A stretch of DNA of 24,059 bases from JADGHQ01 sp045805385 (GCA_045805385.1 JBJMLG010000179.1:1-24059); one strand, 5' to 3'. Shown: positions 9,096 to 18,237, counted from the stretch's first letter. The notes: a model not told the origin generated them from the sequence alone. A program made the numbers and translations.

Positions 9096-10634
9096 CTACT
9101 TCCTCCCGTACATGAGCACCAGAATGCGCTCGAGCAGCTTCGTTCCCCGCTTCGAGTACGGGAAGTAGTACATCTCCCGCTTCATCCCGAAACGGGTGAT
9201 CAGGAGCGCCTGGGTGTTGCAGTACTTCTGGATGCCCGAGCCGCTGTGACGGGTGCCGATCCCGGACTCCTTCACGCCGCCGAACGGCAGCTCCTGAGCG
9301 CCGTAGTTGATCACGGCGTCGTTCACGCAGGCCGACCCGGCCTCGATCCGCTCCGCCACCCTGCGGCCCTTCTCGACGTCCTTCGTCCACACGCTCGAGT
9401 TGAGCCCGTAACGCGTGTCGTTCGCGAGCTCGAGTGCCTGCTCCACGTCGCGCACCTTCATGATCGGGAGCGCGGGGCCGAACGTCTCGTCGCGCATGAT
9501 CGCCATCGTGTGGTCCACGTCCACGAGGACGGTGGGCTCGAAGAAGCGGCCCGCGCCCGCGCGTCGCTTCCCGCCGACGAGCACCTTCGCGCCCTTGTCG
9601 ACGGCGTCGTTCACATGCCGCTCGATCAGCTCGATCTGCGGCGGGAAGGTGACCGCGCCGACGTCCACGGAGCCCACGTCGCCGGGCGGCCCCTGTCGCA
9701 GCGCGCCGGCCTTCTCGACCACCTTCGCCACGAACTCGTCGTAGACCGGCTCCTCCACGTAGATGCGTTCCACGGCCTGGCAGATCTGGCCGCCGTTCGA
9801 CATGCCCCAGTACACAGCGGTGTTCGCGGCACGCTCGAGGTCCGCGTCGCTCAACACGATCATGGGGTCCTTGCCGCCCAGCTCGAGCGTCGTCGGTATG
9901 AGGCGCTCGGCCGCGCGCGCCGCCACCTTCTTGCCGGTCGCGGTTGAGCCGGTGAAGGCGATCATGTCCACGTGGTCGATCAGCGCGGCTCCGGTCTCTC
10001 CCCGCCCTGTCGCGATCAGCATCACGTCGTCCGGAGCGCCGGCTGCGCGGAGGCCCTCTGCCATCAGCAGCATCGAGAGCGGAGTCACCTCGCTCGGCTT
10101 CACGACCGCCGTGTTGCCGGCCATGAGCGCCGGAATGGTGTCGCCGAAGGGCAGGCCCATCGGGTAGTTCCAGGGGCCGATGATCCCGATGACCCCGCGC
10201 GGCTTGAAGCGCTTCACGAGCTTGCGGCCGAGGAGCGTGGGCGAGTGCGAGCGGATGCGCTCGTCGGCCAGGTACTTCTCCGCGTTCTTCGCCCAGAAGC
10301 CGAGCGAGTCGGCGATGAAGAAGACCTCCGTGAGCTGAGCGTCCTCGGGGGTCTTGCCGGTCTCGGCGACGATGGTGTTGATCATCCGCTCGCGGTTTTC
10401 GATCAGCCAGCGGCGGGTGTTGCGCATCACCCGCGCGCGGCCTGCGAAGCCCAGAGCGTTCCAGGCCGGCTGAGCGGCGCGGGCGCGCTCCACGAGTTCG
10501 CGGACCTCGTCGGCTCCCATGTCGGGAACGTGCGCGACCGTCTCCCCGGTGGCGGGATTCTCGACCGCGATCGCGGCGGCCTCGACGTGGCCGTTGCTGC
10601 CGCTGACTTCGGTCGTCGTGTCGAGCGTTGACAT
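9096..10634 (-). CDS. NAD(P)-dependent aldehyde dehydrogenase
   Basis: A 512-residue ALDH-superfamily enzyme that oxidises an aldehyde to a carboxylate. The oxyanion Asn156 is in GPWNYP, the cofactor loop is FTGSTATG (227-234), the general base Glu251 is in LELGGKDP, the nucleophile Cys285 is in GGQICQAVERI, and EIFGP is replaced by ETFGP (383-387). The C-terminal 30 residues are hydrophobic and basic (FPYSKRGTKLLERILVLMYGRK region), recalling membrane-associated fatty-aldehyde dehydrogenases. ATG 10634 has a good Shine-Dalgarno sequence, GAGGAG, eight bases upstream; the longer frame to 10907 is not credible. It is the first gene of a minus-strand run with the two GH13 genes. The specific aldehyde cannot be named, and a role in sugar metabolism is suggested only by context. 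Confidence 0.9.
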   Translation of the reverse strand: MSTLDTTTEVSGSNGHVEAAAIAVENPATGETVAHVPDMGADEVRELVERARAAQPAWNALGFAGRARVMRNTRRWLIENRERMINTIVAETGKTPEDAQLTEVFFIADSLGFWAKNAEKYLADERIRSHSPTLLGRKLVKRFKPRGVIGIIGPWNYPMGLPFGDTIPALMAGNTAVVKPSEVTPLSMLLMAEGLRAAGAPDDVMLIATGRGETGAALIDHVDMIAFTGSTATGKKVAARAAERLIPTTLELGGKDPMIVLSDADLERAANTAVYWGMSNGGQICQAVERIYVEEPVYDEFVAKVVEKAGALRQGPPGDVGSVDVGAVTFPPQIELIERHVNDAVDKGAKVLVGGKRRAGAGRFFEPTVLVDVDHTMAIMRDETFGPALPIMKVRDVEQALELANDTRYGLNSSVWTKDVEKGRRVAERIEAGSACVNDAVINYGAQELPFGGVKESGIGTRHSGSGIQKYCNTQALLITRFGMKREMYYFPYSKRGTKLLERILVLMYGRK

Positions 10635-10677
10635 GCGCGTGTCTCCTCGGTCGTTCCCCGGGCGCGAGTGTAACCCG

Positions 10678-10695
10678 TTTGGCCGCCTGGCCAAA
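10678..10695. promoter_or_regulatory. 18-bp inverted repeat (candidate operator)
   Basis: TTTGGCC-GCCT-GGCCAAA is a perfect 7-bp inverted repeat with a 4-base spacer. It sits 44 bases upstream of the aldehyde dehydrogenase ATG and 72 bases before the divergent secreted-protein ATG. Its symmetry, AT-rich outer ends and placement suit a dimeric repressor controlling the dehydrogenase/trehalose operon, the divergent gene, or both. No regulator gene adjoins it. A hairpin in the leader RNA is the alternative. Confidence 0.45.
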
Positions 10696-10767
10696 TCGAG
10701 TCGAACATCGGTCCAGCGGGGCGCGGTAGGGCCTGGGAAGCGGCGGGCCGCTGCCGTTTCAACCGGC

Positions 10768-11250
10768 ATGCACAAGCGCACTACTTCCATCATCGCCGGA
10801 GTGGCCGCCCTCGCAGTGGCCGTCCCGGCCGCCGCCGGCGCGAAGCCGGGCAACGGCAAGGGCCACGGCAAGGCCGACCAGCACGCCGTCGGCAAGGGCA
10901 AGAGCAAGCCGAAGACCGTGACCTACGTCTTCAAGGGCACCGTGGCGAGCGTCGACAGCGGCGCGGGCACCGTGACCGTGACCGTTGCGAAGGGCAACCA
11001 CTGGGCCCGGCAGTTCAAGGGCCAGGACGTGACCTTCTCCCTCACCGGCTCGAAGCACCTGAAGGTTCAGGACTTCGACAAGAACGGGACGCGCGATCTG
11101 GCCGACGTCCAGCCGGGCGACAGCGTGATCGTCCAGGCCAAGCTGCCGAAGTCAGCGGCCGGCGACCAGCCGTTCGCGGCACGCCAGCTGATCGACCTCG
11201 CGAAGCAGGCGGGCTCAGGCGACTCGCCCGAGGCGCCCGAGGCCGACTAG
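10768..11250 (+). CDS. Small secreted protein with Lys/Gly-rich segment and DUF5666-like beta domain
   Basis: A 160-residue exported protein of unknown function. The signal peptide (MHKRTTS, then a hydrophobic stretch to AAAGA near residue 25) fixes the ATG at 10768. Residues 26-49 are rich in Lys and Gly (KPGNGKGHGK). A compact beta domain (50-128) begins YVFKGTVASVDSGAGTVTV, a repeat style typical of DUF5666-like OB/beta-barrel domains. Residues 102-113 (DFDKNGTRDLAD) resemble an EF-hand or dockerin calcium loop. The tail is acidic. I see no convincing Shine-Dalgarno sequence. It diverges from the aldehyde dehydrogenase and meets the cyclophilin gene tail to tail with a four-base CTAG overlap. 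A cell-envelope or extracellular role is likely; the domain assignment is tentative. Confidence 0.72.
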   Translation: MHKRTTSIIAGVAALAVAVPAAAGAKPGNGKGHGKADQHAVGKGKSKPKTVTYVFKGTVASVDSGAGTVTVTVAKGNHWARQFKGQDVTFSLTGSKHLKVQDFDKNGTRDLADVQPGDSVIVQAKLPKSAAGDQPFAARQLIDLAKQAGSGDSPEAPEAD

Positions 11251-11257
11251 GCCTCGG
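11237..11257. terminator. Hairpin at convergent stops (candidate bidirectional terminator)
   Basis: CCGAGGCC (11237-11244) and GGCCTCGG (11250-11257) form a perfect 8-bp GC-rich stem with loop GACTA. The structure spans the overlapping stop codons of the secreted-protein gene and the cyclophilin gene. There is no T-tract on either side, so it resembles the short-tailed terminators of high-GC bacteria. Confidence 0.5.
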
Positions 11258-11704
11258 CGAACTCCACCCGCTCGATGACAGCGTCCTCGAGCGGCTTGTC
11301 CCGGCCGTCGGTGGGCGTGCGCTCGATCGCGTCCACCGACTCCATCCCGCCGGTGACCTCGCCGAACACGGTGTGCTTGCCGTCGAGCCACGGCGCTTCC
11401 TGGGTCGTGACGATGAAGAACTGCGAGCCGTTCGTGTTCGGTCCGGCATTGGCCATCGCCAGCGCGCCGCGCACGACCTTGTGCTGGTTGAACTCGTCCT
11501 CGAACGTGTAGCCGGGGCCGCCGGTGCCCGTGCCGGTCGGGTCGCCGCCCTGGACCATGAAGTCGGGGATCACCCGGTGGAAGATCACGCCGTCGTAGAA
11601 GCCGTCGGCCGCGAGCTTGCGGAAGTTCTCGACCGTCTTGGGCGCGTCGCCGTCGAACAGCTCGACTTCGATGGCGCCGTGGTTCGTGTGGATCGTCGCC
11701 TTGC

Positions 11705-11708
<4 letters not shown>
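11247..11708 (-). CDS. Cyclophilin-type peptidyl-prolyl cis-trans isomerase
   Basis: A 153-residue cytoplasmic cyclophilin that catalyses cis-trans isomerisation of prolyl bonds. The active site is intact: FHRVIPDFMVQGGD (43-56) with catalytic Arg45, GALAMANAGPNTNGSQFFI (81-99), and WLDGKHTVFGEV (107-118). The length equals the minimal bacterial PpiB type. No signal peptide is present. The ATG at 11708 overlaps the helicase stop in ATGA, so the two genes are probably translationally coupled. The 3' end overlaps the convergent secreted-protein gene by CTAG. Confidence 0.95.
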
Positions 11709-13177
<1,469 letters not shown>

Positions 13178-13186
13178 CGCCGAGGG

Positions 13187-13192
13187 AGGGTA
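13187..13192 (-). promoter_or_regulatory. Candidate -10 box of the DEAD-box helicase gene
   Basis: TACCCT on the minus strand matches TAnnnT and ends nine bases before the helicase ATG. With no Shine-Dalgarno sequence between, a leaderless or near-leaderless transcript is likely. It lies in the 25-base gap between the MDR gene's stop and the helicase start. No clear -35 element is visible. Confidence 0.4.
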
Positions 13193-13202
13193 CTCAGCGC
13201 GG

Positions 13203-14174
13203 TCACGCGGACGGGTCGATCAGCAGCTTGCCGCTCGTGCGGCGCGCGTGCATGTCCTCGTGGGCACGGCGCACGTCGCCCAGCGGATAGGTCTCTCCGA
13301 CGAGTGGCTTCAGCTCTCCACGGGCGGCCCGCTCGAACAGGTCGACGAGGGGCTCGCGCAGCATCTCCGGGCGGCGGAGGAGGTGAAAGAGCCAGAAGCC
13401 CACGACCGCCTGCGACTTGCGCATGAGCGTGCCGCTCGATACCTGGTTCGGCTCGCGGCTCGCGATGCCGTAGGTCACGAGGCGGCCGAAAGGCGCGAGC
13501 ACGGAGAGGCTCTCGTCGAACACGCGCCCGCCCGCCATCTCGAACACCACGTCCACCTTCTCGCCGCCGTTGGCCTCGCGCAGGGCGTCGCCGAGGTCCT
13601 CCCGCGTCACGTCCACCGCGGCGTCCGCGCCCATGTCGAGCGCGGCCTGGCGCTTGTCCTCGGAGCTGGCGGTGGCGATCACGCGGCCTGCACCCATCGG
13701 CTTGCCGAGCTGCACCGCGAGGTTGCCCACCCCGCCCGCGGCGGCGTGGACGACCACCGTCTCGCCCGGCTGGAGCTTCGCCGAGGTTCGGTACAGGTGC
13801 CAGGCGGTGAGTCCCTGGATCAGGAGCGCCAGAGCCACGCCGTCCTCCACCCCGTCGGGAATCGGGAAGGTGCTGATCGGGTTGGCCACGGCGTACTCGG
13901 CGTAGGCGCCGGTGCCCGTCATCGCCACGACCCGCTGCCCCTCCGCGAACTGGCCGTTCCCGCGCTGCACTGTCCCCGCCACCTCGCCGCCCGGGATCAG
14001 GGGCAGCTCGAACTTGGCCAGGTAGGAGTTCTCGCGCTGGTGGGTGTCGGCGAAGTTGATGCCGGCGTGGTCCACCCTCACGAGCAGCTCGCCGTCATTC
14101 GGCTCGGGCGCCGGGATGTCGACGACCCGCATCACCTCGGGGCCGCCGAACTCCTCGATCTGGATCGCGCGCAT
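13203..14174 (-). CDS. Zinc-independent MDR oxidoreductase (NADPH:quinone reductase-like)
   Basis: A 323-residue medium-chain dehydrogenase/reductase of the quinone oxidoreductase (Qor/zeta-crystallin) branch. The GroES-like N-terminal domain spans 1-115 (MRAIQIEEFGGPEV start, then HAGINFADTHQR). The Rossmann domain has VVHAAAGGVGNLAVQLGK (141-158), the glycine-rich NADPH loop. The zinc-ligand Cys residues of alcohol dehydrogenases are absent, as expected for this branch. ATG 14174 gives the family N-terminus; the longer frame to 14240 runs into the divergent gene. TAAGCT (14190-14185) ends ten bases upstream and may be the -10 box. The true substrate, quinone or enone, is unknown. It is upstream of the helicase on the same strand but separately promoted by appearance. 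Confidence 0.9.
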   Translation of the reverse strand: MRAIQIEEFGGPEVMRVVDIPAPEPNDGELLVRVDHAGINFADTHQRENSYLAKFELPLIPGGEVAGTVQRGNGQFAEGQRVVAMTGTGAYAEYAVANPISTFPIPDGVEDGVALALLIQGLTAWHLYRTSAKLQPGETVVVHAAAGGVGNLAVQLGKPMGAGRVIATASSEDKRQAALDMGADAAVDVTREDLGDALREANGGEKVDVVFEMAGGRVFDESLSVLAPFGRLVTYGIASREPNQVSSGTLMRKSQAVVGFWLFHLLRRPEMLREPLVDLFERAARGELKPLVGETYPLGDVRRAHEDMHARRTSGKLLIDPSA

Positions 14175-14208
14175 GGCGGGCGGGAGCTTACGTGTACATA
14201 CTGGGCGC
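14175..14208. promoter_or_regulatory. 34-base divergent promoter region
   Basis: The two start codons here are only 34 bases apart. The minus-strand TAAGCT (14190-14185) and plus-strand CATACT (14197-14202) could be -10 boxes for the MDR and NTF2-like genes. Each places the transcription start at or close to its start codon, so the promoters would overlap head to head. Confidence 0.35.
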
Positions 14209-14604
14209 GTGCCCCCCGACCTCCTGGAGCAGGCGCGCACGGGCTACGAGCTGTTCGAGCGCGGCGCCTACGACGAGGCCTTCGAGGTGTTCGACCCCGA
14301 GATCGAGTGGGTCGAATGGCAGGCGCTTCCCGGCGCCACGGTCCGGCATGGCCACGCCGAGGTGCGGGCGTATCTGGAGGAGATCCGCGAGTCGTTCGAG
14401 GAGATCCACTACGACCTCGAGGAGGCGGAGCTCGAGGAGCCGTTCGTGATCGCGCAGATACACGTGCACGGCGTGGGTCGCATCAGCCGGCTTCCTGTGA
14501 GTGCGCGAGTGGTGCACGTCTGGCGCGCCGGGCCGGACGGGCGCGCTGTGCAGCTGCGGGTGTTCGGCTCGATGGAGGAAGCCCGCGAGGCGATCGCAAG
14601 CTAG
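14209..14604 (+). CDS. NTF2/SnoaL-like family protein
   Basis: A 131-residue single-domain protein of the nuclear transport factor 2-like cone fold. The pattern is N-terminal helices (LLEQARTGYELFERGAYDEAF), then FDPEIEWVEWQALPGATVRHGHAEVRAYLEEI, then a beta-sheet half with FVIAQIHVHGVGRI and ARVVHVWRAGPDGRAVQLRVF, the usual SnoaL_2-like layout. Members include ketosteroid-isomerase-like enzymes and non-enzymatic binding proteins; no diagnostic catalytic set is visible, so no reaction is assigned. The GTG at 14209 is chosen because it starts the first helix; there is no Shine-Dalgarno sequence. It diverges from the MDR oxidoreductase and is convergent with the nucleotidyltransferase/kinase-like gene, with a 12-base gap. 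Confidence 0.83.
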   Translation: MPPDLLEQARTGYELFERGAYDEAFEVFDPEIEWVEWQALPGATVRHGHAEVRAYLEEIRESFEEIHYDLEEAELEEPFVIAQIHVHGVGRISRLPVSARVVHVWRAGPDGRAVQLRVFGSMEEAREAIAS

Positions 14605-14616
14605 GGCTTCGGACGA

Positions 14617-15786
14617 TCAGCGCACGGCTTGCCAGACATCGAGTGCGACCTCCGCGCAGAGGTCATCGCGGGCGCGCGTGCCGTCGAGCGGATGGACGCG
14701 GAGCAGCCGGCAGTGCTCGCGATAGAGCGCTGCCTTCGGCCCCGGCGAATCGATCAGGTACGCGCGGCGCGGCCGCGGGGTGAGCAGGTGCATCAGCGCG
14801 GTTTGCAGCCGGAACCGCCGTCGCTCGCCGAAGTGCGAGCGGACCAGGACCGAGGCGTCGAGCGTGTAGCGGTCGCACACCACAACCTCACCCGCGCGCA
14901 GGCCGGGAAGCACGGCGCGGCGGAGCACCCCCGCGTGTGTTAGCGCGGCCACGGCCGCCGAGGCGTGCGCGAGCAGAGGGATGCTGCGGTGCGCGCGCGG
15001 GGAAGGGGTCCGCTCGAGCCTCGCGGGGATGTCGAGCGCTTCGAGCGCGCGGCGAAGCCCCTCCGCCTGTGCGCTCCGCTCTGCGCCGTCTGGGCCTGAG
15101 AAGCCGATCACCCGGCCGTGAAGCCAGGCGCGTCGGTAGGCCCTCACGGCGCGCAAACGCGCGCGCAGGCCGGGAACCGGGGCCGCGAGGGTCGATTGCA
15201 GCCGGTCGGCGGCAGCGGTCTCTGCCAGGTCGAAACCGGCCCGGAGGCGGGCGAGCCGCTGCGTCGAGCTCCATGCCGGGGCAAGCTCTCGGGTCCGCTC
15301 CCACGCGTCCGGCTCCTCCTCGAGCGCGCGCCGCACTCGCGCGCGGCGACCGCTTGCCAGCGGTCGGCCGGCATCGCCGGGGTCGAGCAGATTGTGGGCG
15401 AGGATGAGCAGCACATGATGGGGGGCGGGCCGCACCAGGCGAGCGAACCCCGGGATCGACCGCGCCTCGGCGAAGAGCCTTTCCTCCTCCTGCCGGGGCA
15501 GCTCGAGGTTGCCGATCGGGATCTCGTCGACCGCGTCGGCATCGCACCCGGAGAAACGCGCCCAGATGCGGAAGCCCTCGTCGTACCCCCGGAACGGCGC
15601 CACCTCCTGGCGGGCGAACCCCGCGCCGGCGAGCATCGACCGCAGCGCGCGTTCCTGCTCAGGACGGACGAGCAGGTCGATGTCGTGCCCGTGCGGCGGC
15701 GGCGAGCCGATAACGAGCGCTGGCTCCTCCAGCAGCCCGTCGAGCAGCTCCGCCGCTCTTACCGACCTCCCGCTGGTGCTTCGCAT
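14617..15786 (-). CDS. Nucleotidyltransferase-like domain fused to a degenerate thymidylate-kinase-like domain
   Basis: A 389-residue two-domain protein. The N-terminal half (about 8-150) has the nucleotidyltransferase signature: GS at 27-28 in VIGSPPPHG and Asp35/Asp37 in HDIDLLV, as in the uncharacterised nucleotidyltransferases of polysaccharide clusters. The C-terminal half (about 225-389) aligns with thymidylate-kinase-like P-loop proteins. Its Walker A is decayed: GFSGPDGAERS (228-238) where GxDGxGKST is expected, with the invariant Lys now Arg237 and the preceding Gly now Glu236. CDRYTLDA (304-311) retains the DRY motif and matches the same segment of the kinase at 19291-20049. ATG 15786 has GGAG six bases upstream and is preferred to ATG 15822, which overlaps the divergent gene's start. 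The role is unknown; surface-glycan metabolism is suggested by context. Confidence 0.75.
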   Translation of the reverse strand: MRSTSGRSVRAAELLDGLLEEPALVIGSPPPHGHDIDLLVRPEQERALRSMLAGAGFARQEVAPFRGYDEGFRIWARFSGCDADAVDEIPIGNLELPRQEEERLFAEARSIPGFARLVRPAPHHVLLILAHNLLDPGDAGRPLASGRRARVRRALEEEPDAWERTRELAPAWSSTQRLARLRAGFDLAETAAADRLQSTLAAPVPGLRARLRAVRAYRRAWLHGRVIGFSGPDGAERSAQAEGLRRALEALDIPARLERTPSPRAHRSIPLLAHASAAVAALTHAGVLRRAVLPGLRAGEVVVCDRYTLDASVLVRSHFGERRRFRLQTALMHLLTPRPRRAYLIDSPGPKAALYREHCRLLRVHPLDGTRARDDLCAEVALDVWQAVR

Positions 15787-15820
15787 GCTCAACTCCGCAA
15801 AACTATGATCGCCGGAGGCC
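15787..15820. promoter_or_regulatory. Compact divergent promoter region
   Basis: The 34 bases between two divergent starts hold a plus-strand TATGAT (15804-15809), a five-of-six match to the -10 consensus, 11 bases before ATG 15821. A minus-strand CATAGT (15807-15802) overlaps it. Both polymerases would compete for the same bases, which could couple expression of the two genes. GGAGG (15814-15818) is only two bases from the plus-strand ATG. Confidence 0.4.
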
Positions 15821-17272
15821 ATGGACGAGCCGATTGATCACCGCGGCGACGCACTGTTCGCGTTGCCGCAACTGCCGGCGACCGCGGCGGTGTTCGGTGA
15901 CCCGCCGGGGTGGCGAAGCGATCTTCCCGTGCGCGGAATCGAACTCGTCGGCGGGCGAGCCCCCGAGCTGGCCGTGGCCGGCCCGGAGCATGTCCGCGAA
16001 GCGATTGCGTCCGGGGCGCGGGCGCTGATCGTCGACGCGTCGCGGACGGCGCCGGGGGCGCTCCGGCGGGCAGGGCTGCGCGTGCGCAGGCTGCTCCCGA
16101 TTCCAATCCACGGGTCGCCCGTGCTGTACCTGAACCTCGACCAGCGCGTCGCCGCTCGGTATGGGATCGTCACCCGGGGGACGACCACAGGGCGGTTGCG
16201 CATCATTCGGGACCATGTAGCGGCAGCCGCGGCGCGCTCCGGCGCGCTCGCGCGTGCGGTACCCGGCGTCGCGGTCGCAGCACGGAGCGACGGCGCGCCG
16301 GCGCTCCTGCGAGCGGCACACGAGATCGGCCTGCCCGAAGGAGCCGCCTGGAACATGGTCGTCTCACCCGGGAGCGCGATACGGCGAAACGCGTTCCTGC
16401 TGTTCGCCCGCGGCTCGAGCGAGCCGGACTATGCGCTCAAGTTCTCACGGGTGCCGGATCTGACGGTGCAATTCGACCGCGAGGAGCGTGGCTTTGCGGT
16501 CGCGCGTGCGGCGGGGCCCAGCGTCGCCTCCGTCATGCCCACTCACATGGGCCGGGTGCAGGTGCGCGGCCACCATGCGTCGCTCGAGACGGCCGCTCGC
16601 GGTGTACGGCTCACGATGTTCCTGCGCGGCCCGCATGAGTTCGAGGCGAAGGTGCGCGCGCTCGAGCAGGTGGTCACCTGGCTCGAGCACGTGGCCCGCG
16701 ACACGGCTTCGCCGTCTGCCACCCTGGCTGCCGAGCGGGCCCGGATCGCGCGCGAGGTGCTACCCGATTACGCCGAACGCGTCGCAAGCGACTTCGTGGA
16801 CAAGGTTCCTCCGATCCCGTCGGTGTTCTGCCACAACGACCCCAGCGAGGAGAACATCGTCCTCGGCCCGGCCGGCCTCACGTTGCTCGACTGGGAATGG
16901 GCCCAGCAGCACGGGCTGCCCCTGGCCGACCTCGTCTACTTCGGCACCGGCGTGCTCCGGATCCTCGACGGCGCCGAACGCGAGGAGGACCGAGTCCCGC
17001 ATTTCGTCGAGCTGATGCAGGGACGGGCTTCGAGTTCGCAACGGATGTTCCGCTGGATCGCGCGGCTGTCGGGCGCGGTGGAGGTGCCGGCGACGGCGGT
17101 CGGACAGGTGGTCACGCTCAGCATCCTCGAACACGGCAACGCGAGCCGGCGCGAGCGCCGCCGCTTCGAGCAGGCAACTGGGACCAGTTTCGCTCCGGCG
17201 CTCGCGGAGCGTGTGGCGGACGCGTGGCTCACAGCGCCGGGCCTCGGTCCGGCCTGGGACGCGTGGCGCTGA
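15821..17272 (+). CDS. APH-like phosphotransferase with N-terminal extension
   Basis: A 483-residue protein. The C-terminal part (about 180-440) has the aminoglycoside-phosphotransferase/choline-kinase catalytic features: an N-lobe Lys207 in YALKFSR, catalytic loop CHNDPSEENIV (337-347) with Asp340 and Asn345, and metal-binding LLDWEWA (355-361). The first 150 or so residues form an extra domain (GARALIVDASRTAPGALRRAG, then IPIHGSPVLYLNLDQR) that I do not recognise; this domain lengthens the protein beyond a normal APH kinase. The gene diverges from the nucleotidyltransferase/pseudokinase gene and precedes the PfkB gene by 38 bases. Phosphorylation of a sugar or lipid-linked intermediate is plausible; antibiotic resistance is unlikely given context. 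Confidence 0.82.
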   Translation: MDEPIDHRGDALFALPQLPATAAVFGDPPGWRSDLPVRGIELVGGRAPELAVAGPEHVREAIASGARALIVDASRTAPGALRRAGLRVRRLLPIPIHGSPVLYLNLDQRVAARYGIVTRGTTTGRLRIIRDHVAAAAARSGALARAVPGVAVAARSDGAPALLRAAHEIGLPEGAAWNMVVSPGSAIRRNAFLLFARGSSEPDYALKFSRVPDLTVQFDREERGFAVARAAGPSVASVMPTHMGRVQVRGHHASLETAARGVRLTMFLRGPHEFEAKVRALEQVVTWLEHVARDTASPSATLAAERARIAREVLPDYAERVASDFVDKVPPIPSVFCHNDPSEENIVLGPAGLTLLDWEWAQQHGLPLADLVYFGTGVLRILDGAEREEDRVPHFVELMQGRASSSQRMFRWIARLSGAVEVPATAVGQVVTLSILEHGNASRRERRRFEQATGTSFAPALAERVADAWLTAPGLGPAWDAWR

Positions 17273-17310
17273 TTCGTCGCGATCGCGAGCCGCTAGGGTT
17301 CCGCACCGCC

Positions 17311-18237
17311 ATGAGCCTCACCGTCGTCGGATCCATCGCCTTCGATACCGTGAAGACCCCGTTCGGGCAGCGCGAGCGCATGCTTGGCGGCTCCGCAGTG
17401 CACTTCTCGCTCGCCGCGTCCTTCTTCACGGATGTGCGCGTGGTAGGCCCCGTGGGCGACGACTTCGGCGACGCCGAGTACGAGGTGCTGCGCGAGCGCG
17501 GCGTGAACGTGGACGACGTGGAGCGCGTGGAGGGCGGCAAGACCTTCTTCTGGGCCGGCGAGTACGGCTGGGACCTCAACACGCGCGAGACGCTCGCCAC
17601 CGAGCTCGGAGTGTTCGGCGAGTTCTCGCCGAAGCTGTCCACGGAGGCGCGCGCGGCCGAGACGCTCTTCCTCGCCAACATCCAGCCCGACCTCCAGCGC
17701 GAGGTGCGGCGGATCTGCGAGGGCGCGCGGCTCGTGGGGCTCGATTCGATGAACCTCTGGATCGAGACCGCGCGCGACTCGCTCGTGGCCGCCATCGGCG
17801 AGGTGGACCTGCTGTTCATGAACGACTCCGAGCTGCGCCAGCTCACCGAACAGCCGAACCTGGTGCGCTCGGCGCGCGAGGTGATGGCGATGGGCCCGCG
17901 CGCGATCGTGGCCAAGCAGGGCGAGTTCGGCGCCGCGCTCTTCACCTCTGAGGGGTTCTTTGCGCTGCCGGCGTATCCGCTCGAGACCGTGGTGGATCCC
18001 ACGGGAGCAGGCGACAGCTTCGCCGGCGGCTTCCTCGGCTACCTGGCATCGCAGGGCGAGGGGGCCGCAGAGGACGACAACGCGCTCCGGCGTGCGATGA
18101 CCTACGGGTCGGTGATCGCGTCGTTCAACGTGGAGGAGTTCGGCACCGAGCGCGTGCAGCGGCTGACCCGTGACGAGATCGAAGAGCGCTTCGCCGAGTT
18201 CAAGGCGATGACTCACTTCGAGTCGGTGCCGGCTTAG
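17311..18237 (+). CDS. PfkB-family carbohydrate kinase
   Basis: A 308-residue ribokinase-fold (PfkB) kinase that phosphorylates a sugar or sugar-like alcohol with ATP. The N-terminal substrate-binding glycines are in MLGGSAVHFSLAASFF (24-39). The C-terminal signature is DPTGAGDSFAGGFLGYL (229-245), with catalytic base Asp235 and the anion-hole GAG. MNDSELRQL (170-178) and AKQGEFGAALF (201-211) complete the core. The protein belongs to a conserved but uncharacterised subfamily starting VVGSIAFDTVKTPFG. The substrate (ribose, inositol, nucleoside or other) is not readable. ATG 17311 has no Shine-Dalgarno sequence; TAGGGT (17294-17299) ends 11 bases upstream. Read-through from the APH-like gene is also possible. 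Confidence 0.92.
   Translation: MSLTVVGSIAFDTVKTPFGQRERMLGGSAVHFSLAASFFTDVRVVGPVGDDFGDAEYEVLRERGVNVDDVERVEGGKTFFWAGEYGWDLNTRETLATELGVFGEFSPKLSTEARAAETLFLANIQPDLQREVRRICEGARLVGLDSMNLWIETARDSLVAAIGEVDLLFMNDSELRQLTEQPNLVRSAREVMAMGPRAIVAKQGEFGAALFTSEGFFALPAYPLETVVDPTGAGDSFAGGFLGYLASQGEGAAEDDNALRRAMTYGSVIASFNVEEFGTERVQRLTRDEIEERFAEFKAMTHFESVPA

Noticed and set aside
10739..10752. AGCGGC-GG-GCCGCT hairpin before the secreted-protein gene
   Set aside because: A two-base loop is too tight and such GC repeats are common by chance here.
15787..15822. Upstream ATG 15822 as start of the nucleotidyltransferase/kinase-like gene
   Set aside because: It would add 12 residues of no family value and overlap the divergent ATG; ATG 15786 has GGAG six bases upstream.
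15821..17272. Aminoglycoside-resistance gene
   Set aside because: The APH-like fold is broad; the extra N-terminal domain and polysaccharide-type neighbours argue against a resistance role.
14617..17272. MNT/HEPN-style toxin-antitoxin or defence system
   Set aside because: The nucleotidyltransferase domain is part of a larger fusion, no HEPN partner with RxxxxH is present, and the divergent gene is an APH-like kinase.
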